A DNA stretch of 64,000 bases, from positions 1-64,000 of the forward strand of contig JAYMSP010000225.1 of the NCBI GenBank assembly GCA_036897095.1. Direction: 5' to 3'. A program made the position numbers and the translations under genes. Numbering within the stretch: position 1 is the stretch's first letter; every line of letters starts with the position of its first letter. This DNA is from Plantago elongata (lineage: Eukaryota > Streptophyta > Magnoliopsida > Lamiales > Plantaginaceae). Shown here piece by piece: positions 28,261 through 38,992 of the stretch. Below the pieces are notes generated by a model, which did not search any database, was not told where the DNA came from, and worked only from the letters and a program-made list of their open reading frames with translations.

Positions 28261-29880
28261 CTAGTTGTCTACGACTGGCCTGTACAATGGAGGATCTTCT
28301 CCAAGCAGAAGAGACTGTAATATCACTTCACACACTGCAGGATCATAGACTAGCAGATGGCCGCCATCAGGTACTTCATGATAGCGAATCCATGGCAGCT
28401 TCCCGGAGATGTATCTCTGCAGTTGGAAAGGCACAACTTTGTCCTCATGACCTTGCCAAATATGAACCGTGCTATCCTTTTCAGGGTAAGGATTACTCAG
28501 ATCCAACGGCTCAAAGTCCCACTTCTCATAAGCTACTATAAAATCACCTAATACGGAGTCAAACACATCACGTGTCCTAACATTTTTCTGTATGCCAATA
28601 TGAAATTGTTAGTCATGTTCCATAGTGTAGCTTAGGATGGGCATTGCATGAAACTAACCTGCCTAAGAAATTGGTAACCGGGTGTGTCCTTCAATACTTC
28701 CATGTCCTTATTACTGAAGAAAACAGAATTCCTGTCAAGGACACTAGAGGATCTGTATAATTTCTGGGTTACTAACCAATGTAATAGCCCTGGAGCATGT
28801 CGAGCAAGTAAGAGCGTCCATCGTGCAAGACCTTTGCGATAGTCATCCTTTGTCAGTCTATCAGGCAGAGATTTCCACCTGTAGTTTATGTGCGGAACAA
28901 CTAATGCAGTGCCAGCCAACCTAATGTTGCAGTTCCAATAGGCAAACAAAGATCAGTACCTAAGCCTAATTGAGTATGCAAAGTTTGCAGTTGTCACCTG
29001 TTCGGTATTCGTTTGAGGCAACTCCAGACAGGATAACATCCCAGTGACACACCCAGTACATAAAACTTGGGGCCTAATTGTAGCCTATCAGCCAGTTCCT
29101 CAATGTCAGATGCTTCACTTTTTAAAGATCTTTCTGGATTTGGATCACTCTCCCCATAACCAGCTCGATCGAAAAACAGGAGGTAAATTTTCAGCTCATC
29201 CAAGAATTCCTAATTGTAAAAAATGATATCAAGCATCTATTTTGTTAATGATATAGATAATATAATAAATAGTTCACATAGTTCAACGTTTAATTGACTA
29301 ATCTAATCGCAAAAAGCCTAGAAACTTCAACGTTTTGTAATCGGCTAATCTCACAGAAGCTCCCTATTTCTGCTACACAGACGCAAACCAAATTAGTTTA
29401 CAGTTTTAAACAGCATCAAATTGAAAATCCAGCATGAACTTCAAACAAAGAAAGAAAAAAGAAAAGAAGAACAAGAAGATGAAGAACAAGTGAACAACTA
29501 CTAGACAGATAAATATCTATCAGCTATTAAAGTTCGTACATTAAGCCTCTAATCTAACAGACACTCAAGAACGGTTACAAGGCTTCAACAAAAGCAAAAC
29601 TAAAAAGAAAAATCAACTAGTTCAGTGGAGAAATGTCATTTACTTGGGATGCCGTAAATTTCATCTCTTTGGAGCTTGCGAATCCATGGACAATAATAAC
29701 TCTGTAACTGGCCTCATTCTTGGGGACACCTCTCTCTGAATAAGCCAACAATCTTCCATCTGTGAGCCTTATCTTATGCGAATCACAACTTTGTTCATCG
29801 CCCGATGAAGATTCTACAGTTTCAGCAGGCTGTGTAGGCTTCGTTGAGAAACCAAGGCAACCAACTTTCTTGAAGGCCAT
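28261..29880 (-). CDS. Alpha/beta hydrolase 1 of the tandem array (short-N-terminus subclass)
   Basis: This plant alpha/beta-fold hydrolase belongs to the family of At1g08310 and At5g22460; its substrate is unknown. Four reverse-strand coding exons, 29644-29880, 28998-29209, 28659-28920 and 28261-28587, encode 345 residues. The oxyanion-region motif VHGFASSK contains His65. The nucleophile elbow is GVSLG with Ser134, the acid is Asp286 in QGHEDK, and the catalytic His314 lies in EVPDGGHLLVY, so the triad is complete. FDRAGYGESDPNP is the conserved loop after the second strand. The N-terminus MAFKKVGCLGFS is shorter than in array genes 4 and 5. A 5' UTR intron probably runs 29881-29968 (AAG|GTAAGC to TATAG directly before the ATG). 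The start lies only about 450 bp from the stop of gene 2. Confidence 0.9.
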
Positions 29881-30331
29881 CTATACAAGCTGAGAAGACA
29901 GAGTGCCTTCAACAAGGTCATCTAGGAGAATACAAATGATGGTGGTTATGATATAATTTGAGCTTACCTTTTGAAATAAATTCAGGAGCTTGCTGCTGCT
30001 TTCAAGTTGAAGTATTGTTTAAGGAAACGTTCCAACATACCAAACCTTATAGAAATATAAAGAATTGATATGGGGTTGTCAATCTTCTCAAGCTATCATG
30101 TTTTTTTTTGCTTCTTTGACTAATGACTAGCATTTTCTAAAAGGTCTCAATCAAGTACCATGTATGGGATGTTAAATTTACTGTAAACACAACAATATGT
30201 ATTCAGAAGTTCAAGATTTTTAAACAAATAGAGCGTCACACTCACCTATACATATTGCAGTGTTCAAAGTAAATACAAGATCATCATATTTTGATGAATA
30301 ACAAGAATCAAAGAACAAACGACTAGTTTGC

Positions 30332-32151
30332 TTATACAGGTCTGTACAACGGAGTGTCTTCTCCCAGCAGAAGGGAGCGTAAGATGGCTTCACACACGGC
30401 AGTATCATAAACAAGCAAATGGCCTCCATCTGGTACTTCGTGATACTTAACCCAGGGCAGCCTCTTCGAGACATATCTCTGAAGTTGATGTGGTACAACC
30501 TTGTCCTCATGCCCTTGCCAAATATGAACCGCATTATTCTTCTGAGGGTATGGATCACTTAGATCCAGCGGATCAAAGTCCCACTTGCCGAATGCTACTA
30601 TAAAATCCTGACATAGTGAATCAAATACACCTTTCTTGCTTAGCTGGTTCTGCATGCAAATGCGAGATAGACATCAGTTATGTTAGTACTTGCATAAAGC
30701 TTTTCGCGAAATGCCAAATTTAAGCAGATGCGGACGTCATAAATGGTTACAAAGAAAGGTTGATGAATGTTTCAAACAGCAGCACCAACTTGAGAAATAG
30801 GAACTTAGATTCTGAAAAATCAGGCTCGCCAGCTCCATTTTGAGAAGACGAAATCTACAATACGCTTTTAAAACAATTTTTATGCGCTTTTGCTTCGTAG
30901 AAAACTATAATCTGTTAGCAAGAACCACGTTGAAACTCACAATACTAGTGCCCCAGGAAATTCCATTGTTTAACTATGATATAAAAATGCACGAATTACC
31001 TTACTAAGCAGTTGATAACCGGGAGTGTTTTTCAATACTTCCAAGTCTTTGTTACTAAAGAATCTAGGATTTCTATCAAGAACAGTAGACGATGGGAACA
31101 ACTTCTGTGTCATCCACCAACGTAATAATCCAGGAGTATATTGTGTAACAAAAAGCATCCACCGAGAAAGCCCCTTGCGATAGTCGTCCCTAATCAAGTC
31201 AGTCGGAAGTGAGCGCCATCTGTAATTTATGTAAGGAACAACTAATGCACTGCCTGCCAACCTAACACACAAGCAGACAATGTAAGCAATGCCCTAACTC
31301 CTAAGCATATTAAAGAATCACAATACAGCAACAAAAAAAAAAAAACAAAAACAAAAACAAAAACAAATAACTCCTAAGCATATTCAAGAACCTACAAACA
31401 ACCATCTCTCTAATACCTGTCTGGTATTCGTTTCAGGCAACTCCATACAGCATAACATCCCAAGGATACTCCAAGCACATAAAATTTAGACCCCAATTGC
31501 AACTTATCAGCTAATTCCCCAATATCAGACGCTTCACTTTTCAACGATCTTTTTGGGTTCGGATCACTTTCACCATATCCAGCTCGATCGAAAAACAGAA
31601 GGTAAATTTTCATCCTATCCAATAGTTCCTATAGGTTGAAACTTATGTTAGGCATATGCTAAACAAATGCATACCTCAAATGCACAAGCACAACATATAT
31701 AGAAACCAATGTCAAGCCTCTAATCCAACAACTACTATAATCAATGATAACAAAACTCCAGTAATTGAACTGCCGCACAACTACTCTAATCTCAAACTAT
31801 GAACGGCCCAACAAGTCAAACACATGAACAATATTCCAAGTCAAGAATCTGATTTCACAACTTTTAAGCAAATCAAACAAAAAGAGAGGGCAATTGACTC
31901 ACTTCAGATGCCATAAAGTTCATCTCTTTTGAGCTGCCAAATCCATGAACAATAACAACTCTGTAATTGGACTCATCTTTTGGTACTCCTCTTTCACAGT
32001 AAGCTAACAATCTGCCATCACTGAGCCTGATCTTGCACGGATCACAATCTTTCTCATCCACTACAGATGAAGAAGATCCAGCAGGCTGTGTAGATTGCCT
32101 TGACAAACCAAGACAACCCATCATCAAGTAAACAACTTTATTGAAAACCAT
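30332..32151 (-). CDS. Alpha/beta hydrolase 2 of the tandem array (short-N-terminus subclass)
   Basis: This is a tandem paralogue of gene 1 with identical intron positions. Exons 31903-32151, 31417-31628, 31000-31261 and 30332-30649 on the reverse strand encode 346 residues. The triad is present: Ser138 in GVSLG, Asp290 in QGHEDK and His318 in PDGGHLLVY. The oxyanion-region motif is VHGFGSSK. The N-terminus contains LMMGCLGLSRQ, shared with gene 3, which could be a weak membrane-associating segment. A 5' UTR intron of about 94 bp (32154-32247) separates the ATG from a leader exon. A reverse-strand TATATAAAT lies at 32585-32593. Length, motifs and introns give no sign of decay. The substrate cannot be inferred from sequence. 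Confidence 0.9.
31295..31384 (+). repeat. A-rich insertion flanked by 17 bp direct repeats
   Basis: In the second intron of hydrolase 2, TAACTCCTAAGCATATT occurs at 31295-31311 and again at 31368-31384. Between them is a 56 bp insert ending in a run of A and CAAAAA units. A target duplication followed by an A-rich tail is the hallmark of a very short retroposed (LINE/SINE-type) insertion. A simple slippage duplication is the alternative. Confidence 0.5.
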
Positions 32152-32599
32152 TTCTGCACAACAAAGAAAGAAACAAAAAAATTAAATCTTGGGACGAAAT
32201 CTCAGTACTGGTAAACATTTCAAGAAAGGGTTTTTCTGTGCACTTACTGAAAATAAAAAAATCTGGGTCTTGTTAAAAATCAAGCGGTGAAATAGGAGAG
32301 AATCTTTCATTGGGTTTTCTGTCCTGTCTTTCAGATTTGATCACTTCCATTTGTGATGATTGAAACAATGGTGAAGCTCTTAACCTGTAGGTGAGGAGTA
32401 ACTAGTATGTGAATGAATGATTGAAGCTCTGTTTTCTCTGCAACTCTTGTTGTTAATGATTTGAAAATGGATTATTGTTTGGGTTCTTTTGGGAGACAGT
32501 TGTGTTATGGAGAATAGTGGGGTACTATAACTATACCTGTCTATCTGTAAATTCAATTCTGTTTTTCCTTATTCATCAGACAAGATTTATATAGGGATT

Positions 32600-33320
32600 T
32601 TGGATGTCGCAATTTTACAAATAAAGTTGGGAGTTTAGAATGAAAATTCAGGCCCGGTTACACTTCGGAGCGTTCATTTTCCCTTTCAAATTAAATTTTT
32701 ATTTATTTTAAATGAAAAAGATAACTGAAATTCTATTTCAATTAGTACATTAACTAGTGTAGGTATTGATTGATGTTCTTAAATTGTATTGCTTCCATTT
32801 ATACGTTCTGTTTGGGAGAAGTAAGGTTGGATTATAAAGAACACAATAATATGGCAAAATAAATTTAAATGAGGCAAATAAAATTCTTGAGAATGGTATG
32901 TGTTGGTTTGTAAGATCGACTGATTCATAATACAAAACTAGTTCGGTAACCAATTGTATATTAATTTCAATTATACTATTAGTATATAACTTGTAACACT
33001 AAATGACTTACTTTTGCAGCACACAAATGTCAATTTGGACAACCCGTAAAGGCATGTTGCTCAGTATAATTATTCGAATATTACAATAGCTAGCTGATCA
33101 CAGGTTTATTCTTCCAGGAATATTCTAAATGTGCCATTTTCTTGTCCCATTTCTCATTTCAATCTTTTCTTTGACTATCACCATTTTTCTTATAAATATA
33201 AAAATAAAGGCGGAGTTTATAGTCATTATCAAGATCTTGAAATATATAAAGCACAGGATGAACACTTGATCTGGAAAGGTCAGAGAACAACACCAGGTTC
33301 AGTCAGGCCTGTACAAGAGA
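32600..33320. other. Spacer between hydrolases 2 and 3
   Basis: It contains the promoter of hydrolase 2 (TATA at 32585-32593) and the 3' flank of hydrolase 3. AT-rich, with no further gene. Confidence 0.45.
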
Positions 33321-34785
33321 CTAGAGAGAAACTTCTCCAAGCAAAAGCGATCTTAAGACGCCATCGCACACCACGCTGTCATAGACTAGCATATGACCGC
33401 CGTCTGGTACTTCATGATATCGAATCCATGGCAGCCTTTTGGCTACATATCTCTGCAAATGGCATGGGATAACCTTGTCCTCACGACCCTGCCAGATATG
33501 AACCATGCTGTCCCTTTGAGGGTATGGATCGGTTATGTCCAAGGGATCAAAGTCCCACTTGCCGTAAGCTACTATAAAATCGCCCAGTACTGATTCAAAC
33601 GCATCACGCGTCCTTACATTTTGCTGTGTGGGCAATATAACTATTAGCATGTCACAGAAACTTTGCATTAATCCACGAAAGAACTGGTTTGCTGATAAGC
33701 ATGATAGTTATTTTATTTTATGTGAACTTGATATGTTTCAAGAGATAATCTGGGGAGGGATCATTACCTGCCTAAGAAATTGGTAACCCGGTGAGTCCTT
33801 GACTACTTCCACGTCTTTTTCACTGAAAAACGGAGAGTTTCTGTCAAGGACACTAGACGATCTGAACCATTTCTGCTTTACTAACCAATGCAACAATCCA
33901 GGGGTGTGGCGTGCCAAAAAGTGCGTCCACTGGGAGAGCACCATGCGGTAATCACACCGTATGAGGTCACTAGGAAGAGAGTGCCACGTATAATTTATAT
34001 GTGGAACAATTAATGCAGTGCCAGCCAACCTATCCTCAATACAAGGAAACTAATCTCAACGTTTCTGCCTGAGTGAATATGAAAAATAAAATTATCGCTA
34101 TTGTCACCTGTTTGGTATTCGTTTGAGGCAACTCCAGACAGGATAGCTTCCCAGCGACACTCCGAGTAGATAAAACTTGGGTCCCAACTGTAGCTTATCA
34201 GCTAGTTCCTCGATGTCGGATGCTTCACTGTCTAAAGATCTTCTGGGATTTGGATCACTTTCACCATAACCGGCTCGATCATAATGCAGAAGGTAAATTC
34301 TCATCTCATCCAAGAGCTCCTGCAGGTTATAACTGATATTAACAGTCTATTTTTCGAAAAACTGTGTTCTCTAAACAATATTCCTCTAAATTCATAATTC
34401 TGCTTCATTCAATCACAGAAAATCTGTAATTGTGGATTACAGAATCAACTCCAGTTTCCTATTAGAGTCTAAGATATATACGGGATAAGAGACAGAAGCA
34501 CAAATAAAAACGAAAGAGTTCGCGTACTTGTGATGCCATAAAGTTCATCTTTTTGGAGCTTGCAAAGCCGTGAACCATAATGACTCTATAAATTGATTCG
34601 TTCTTGGGTACTCCTCTTTCAGAGTAAGCCAACAATCTGCCATCACTGAGCTTGATCTTACGCAAATCATCGCAAACTAGTTCATCAACTACTGTCAAAG
34701 ACTCAGCTGTTTCAGCAGGCTGAATAGGCTGCCTTGACAAACCAAGACAACCCATCATCAAGACAACCACTTTCTTGAGAACCAT
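33321..34785 (-). CDS. Alpha/beta hydrolase 3 of the tandem array (short-N-terminus subclass, shortened tail)
   Basis: Exons 34528-34785, 34108-34319, 33768-34029 and 33321-33623 on the reverse strand encode 344 residues. The N-terminus (LMMGCLGLSRQ) pairs it with gene 2, while the third and fourth exons resemble gene 1. Catalytic residues are present: Ser141 in GVSLG, Asp293 in QGREDK and His321 in PDGGHMLVY. The oxyanion motif is VHGFASSK. FDRAGYGESDP has become YDRAGYGESDP. The protein stops at LLLGEVSL, whereas genes 1 and 2 continue with about eight more residues ending LYRPV. A sequence reading LYRP follows in a shifted frame, so a small change trimmed the tail. The frame stays open upstream to 35061, but ATG 34785 matches the paralogues. 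Confidence 0.88.
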
Positions 34786-35382
34786 TCTCCTTAAAGAAGG
34801 CAAATATTGAATCTTCAGATTAAATTCATTCATTGTATGAGAAAGTAAGTGAGATGGCAATAAATAAATACTGATGGAATCATGGAAAGCTCCAACATTT
34901 TGATTTCCATGCTTTCGAAATGATACAAGAAGAAAGCATATACACCAGCAAGAAAAGATGATTTTACTTTTGTAACGTTCACACCATCTGCAGATTGAAC
35001 CTTTGCCATGTTTTTTCACTTTCTGGTGAAGAGATTGCATGAAACATACACTCTGTTGCACTACACAACTCTGTTTTCTAGCAGCATATCTGCTTACTTT
35101 AAATCTTTCTTTTTATCTAGCACATGGAATATACCTTTCACCGTAAAAGACGAAGGCTTTCAGAATGAGCTTTGTAGATTTTCCAGTCCATATGGGATGG
35201 ATAACCAAACGACCATATTTCGACTGGGTTTTTGGACAAGTCTATGTCCAAAACTCGATCCACACCCAAAAAATGAAAGATTGTTCGGAAGGAATCCAAA
35301 TTAGCAATCGCAGTGATATACAATATATAGATTTTTATTAAATCAAAACTTTGTCGCATAACATTTCTGTTTTACATGAATT

Positions 35383-37630
35383 TTACAAAGATAGAAGCGA
35401 CTTAAAGATGGCCTCACAGTGAGTGGAATTATAGATTAACAGATGTCCAGCATCAGGGACCTCATGATATTGAATCCATGGAAGTCGCCTAGATACATAT
35501 CGGTTCAGCTCGAATGGGATAAGTTTGTCTTCATATCCCTGCCAGATGTGAAAAGAGCCTTCGTTGTTGGGGGTAGGATTACCAAGATCAAGAGGATCAA
35601 ACTCCCATGTCCCAACCGCGGCTATCACATCACGAAACAGACTCTCATACTCACCTTGCTGCATTGCTTTGTCCTGCATTCAGCAAGAGATATTATTTGA
35701 CGTCTTGAACCATAGATCTGCAGGTCCATAAGTTCATGAAAAAGTAACAATATGAACGGATAAACACTCCGCGGATTTTCCAACGTGACATTATTCAGCT
35801 TCCTTTCTTTAAATGGAAGACTGAGTTCGCAAACATCATATTCACTTCAGACTTGTTACCTTGGATATACTAAAGTAGTAGTAAAAAGGCTAGTATACCT
35901 GACCCTCACTTGGAGTTGCGGGTAGCTTTTGTAAAGCCTCCAAATCTGAGTGGCTGAACATGTCAGTGCTCCCTTCCAAGATACTAAGTGAAGGGAACCA
36001 TTTTTGGGTCATCCACCAGTGAAATAGCCATGGGGCATGATGTGCAACTCGAAAGGCCCACAGGTACCTAACGAGCAGCTTATTGAAAGCTTGCTCCTTT
36101 ATGTTCGAAGGTATGCTAGGCCACCAGAAGTTAACAAATGGGACAACAAGAGCAGCACCAGCTAACCTTCACATACAGAAAGTGAATGAGTATTTATGAT
36201 GTTAACCAAGATACATACTGGAAGTTGGAACTGCAATTAAGTAGTCTATATTACAGAAAAGTAGTAAACTGAAATCTTAGAAGAATACCTGTCTGGGATG
36301 TAGTTTAGGCAGCTCCACACCGGATATGCTCCAATAGACATGCCGAGGACAAAAAACTTTGGGCCAAGTTGCAAGTTGTCAGCCAATTCCTGAATATCAA
36401 ATGCTTCACTTTTAACTGATCGTGCAGGATGCGGATCACTTTCTCCATAACCAGCACGATCAAATGAAAGAATATAAATCTGGAGCTCCTTTAGCAATTC
36501 CTGCATTAAGGAGAAGATAAAATTAAACAACATAACTAGCTGAAAGGAAATGTACAGTATAGTTTTAATTGCATCAGAATTAAGATACTAAATTCCTAAA
36601 TACAGTGAGTTTACAAATCGATACGATCTGGACTAGGTAACAAGAAAACCAACATAACAATGAACTTTCTGTGCATGGTTAACTAGTATCGAGGAACATG
36701 ATTCATTACAAGTCAATTAAAGTAAGACGTAAACTACAACAGGATAGTTTTTTTTCCTTTTCTTTCCGTACTTCAGATATAGGCAGATGGAAGTCTTTAG
36801 AGTCACCACCACCATGGATAGAAATAACTTTGTACTTGGCTTCCTCCTTGGCCACTCCCCTCTCCTTGTAGGACAAATGCCGTCCATCGGAAAGTTTGAC
36901 CCGGGGAGAGAGTACAGGAGGACCCCCTGGAGAGCCACATATCTTTGGTGGAGGAGGCCGTATTGCAAGATACACATATCCACAGAGGCCCGCCAACAAT
37001 CCAACTGTTATCTGGGCAATCATGCCTACAGATAAACAAAATGGCATTACAGACACAAACATGTTTCATGCCTGTAAATAATCGAACTGGCGAAAAATCT
37101 AGAACCAATAGAAGACAACATATACAAGCATCGCAAGTTATCGTAACCGCGTAACCAGATCTATTGAGCTAATTTCCACTCAATGCATCAACCAAAAAAC
37201 TATCTTCCTGTTTCCCGTTCTGATCAAAGCTAGTTCCTTGGGTCAAAGCCCTAATCACACTCACAATCAATCTCTACCCAACTCATAAACCAATATAATT
37301 ACATTCTAGTCAGTCACAAACGATCTGAAACTCTCAACCCAACTTCAATACAAGGCAAGAAAACAGGAAAAGGTACTTGATCAAGCTTATGAAGTGTAAA
37401 TCCAAAGTCCAATTTCAAGAAATTGTCCAGCATATATTGAAACTGGCAATAATAACAAAGTAAAATAGAAACTAAGAGCAACCCATTACAGTTATCAATC
37501 AAAGATCATGAGTAAGAGAGAAAAGCAACGAACTTGAAGAGAATCTGAATGATCTTGCTCCTTTGCTGGATTTCCTAGTGTGAAGTCTTGCTGAGGCAGC
37601 TGAAATTCTTCTTGTGGAATCTCCAGCCAT
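35383..37630 (-). CDS. Alpha/beta hydrolase 4 of the tandem array (long-N-terminus subclass)
   Basis: Five reverse-strand exons, 37534-37630, 36772-37025, 36289-36500, 35899-36166 and 35383-35673, encode 373 residues. The extra first exon encodes a basic leader (MAGDSTRRISAASARLHTRK) followed by a membrane-anchor-like segment QITVGLLAGLCGYVYLAI and a Pro/Gly linker PPPPKICGSPGGPP. Array genes 1-3 lack this. It matches At5g22460-type proteins as I recall them. The triad is Ser172 in GMSIG, Asp326 in QGYEDK and His354 in PDAGHLLIY. The oxyanion-region motif has changed to IHGGGDSKD, where the others have HGF. The first intron is 508 bp. The protein is probably anchored to an internal membrane, with the catalytic domain on the soluble side (inference). 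The substrate is unknown. Confidence 0.9.
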
Positions 37631-38992
37631 TTGATTGCTTGTTATGGGCCTTATGGCAAAGAAATTTGAATTGGTTACTGTAGATTGATGGCTAATCGGT
37701 CAAAGCCAACACTAGCAGCCGGTGGAAGAAAATTTTCGATTGTCGTGAAGTGCCATTTTAGGCACATGCTCATCATGGTTCTTGACTTGTTGTACAGCGT
37801 TGTTGATCATTTTTTTGACAAATTAATCGCGCTCCTCCATTCCCCTTGGCCCCTAATTCAAATTCCTACAAAATCCAATACGAATTTTAACACAATGTAA
37901 TAAATTAATATGAATTTATTAAAATTAATAAAAAAATAAAGTGAAGAATCACATGAATCAATTTAGATTATTATAATGATATGTGGGGTTCAAATATTTT
38001 CAAATATGAAAACAGGAACTTGAATCAGGAATGAGCCAAAAAGAAATACGAAAACTTGAATTAGGGACGAATTGAATATTTTTAATTCAGAACTATCTTG
38101 TATCAACTATGTGCGACATACCATCGTCAAACCCTTATCGAAGAATGTCTTCTTCACATGGTTTATCTTCTTCACATGGTTTATGTTACCAGACTCTTCA
38201 ATTCCCCCTATATACCCATGTCAAACGCTCTAACGATGGATGCGTTACGTATGTATGGGTCATTTTAGGTCGGAATTGGGTTTCTTTCTCTTGAATAGCG
38301 TGTCTGACAACCGGCTACACCCTTGTATTAGGTACTCGGTGCCGAGTCACACTGCTAAACCCTTTGTTCAGGGAAGTCTACCACTAGTGTTATGTTACCC
38401 ATACTCTTCAATTCCATACTCATGTTAGGCGTTTGCCAGTAGATCGTGTATATGAGTCATTTTAGGGCAAAAGCGAATTTATTTTTCTTGTCCGACACCC
38501 GGACACACACCTGCATCGGGTACTTGTGTACCATTCGGTTAACATATATGTACTTCATCCATAAGGCTCGAAATCTTTGTGCAAACATGTTATCTACTGA
38601 TATTACTATGCCGAAAATGGAGCTTGGATCATACATCACTGACAATGAGATCTTCGTGCAGCTTTTGGAAAATCATCACCGAGGCAGTCTGCTTGCAAAA
38701 CACTGAAATCTGGTAATAATTCTTCCAGTTTCTGAGACGCAGTTCGATCTTGAGACAATATCATGTTACCAGTAGACAATCAAGAGATGCTATAACGCAG
38801 ACGCAGCCCAACATTTGACTGCCAGCTACCGGAATACATGTGACAGCCAACAATATTCTCATATCTTTTACTATTGTAACATTTAGAATAAATGTTACTA
38901 CGGACATTGAGTGTAAAGGTTTTTACAGTGGTACATAACTAATATCACATCCAGTGGGCGACATAATATCACCACATCCACATTCATGCATT
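37631..38992. other. Spacer between hydrolases 4 and 5
   Basis: It holds the hydrolase 4 promoter and the hydrolase 5 3' flank. From 38100 to 38530 there is a duplicated segment, listed separately. No gene is visible. Confidence 0.45.
38149..38530 (+). repeat. Degenerate direct duplication in the hydrolase 4-5 spacer
   Basis: The motif CTTCTTCACATGGTTTAT is repeated back to back (38149-38166 and 38167-38184). A longer unit follows. ATGTTACC..ACTCTTCAATTCC, GGGTCATTTTAGG, a C/G-rich GACAACCGGCTACACC and GGTACTCGGTG occur at about 38183-38340. They recur in the same order, diverged, at about 38392-38530 (GAGTCATTTTAGGG, GACACCCGGACACAC, GGGTACTTGTG). The unit length is about 150-200 bp. The origin is unknown. 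Confidence 0.55.

Noticed and set aside
34786-35061. In-frame upstream extension of hydrolase 3 adding about 90 residues
   Set aside because: The extension has no counterpart in hydrolases 1 and 2, is rich in Lys, Phe and Cys without a domain, and the downstream ATG at 34785 matches the paralogue start.
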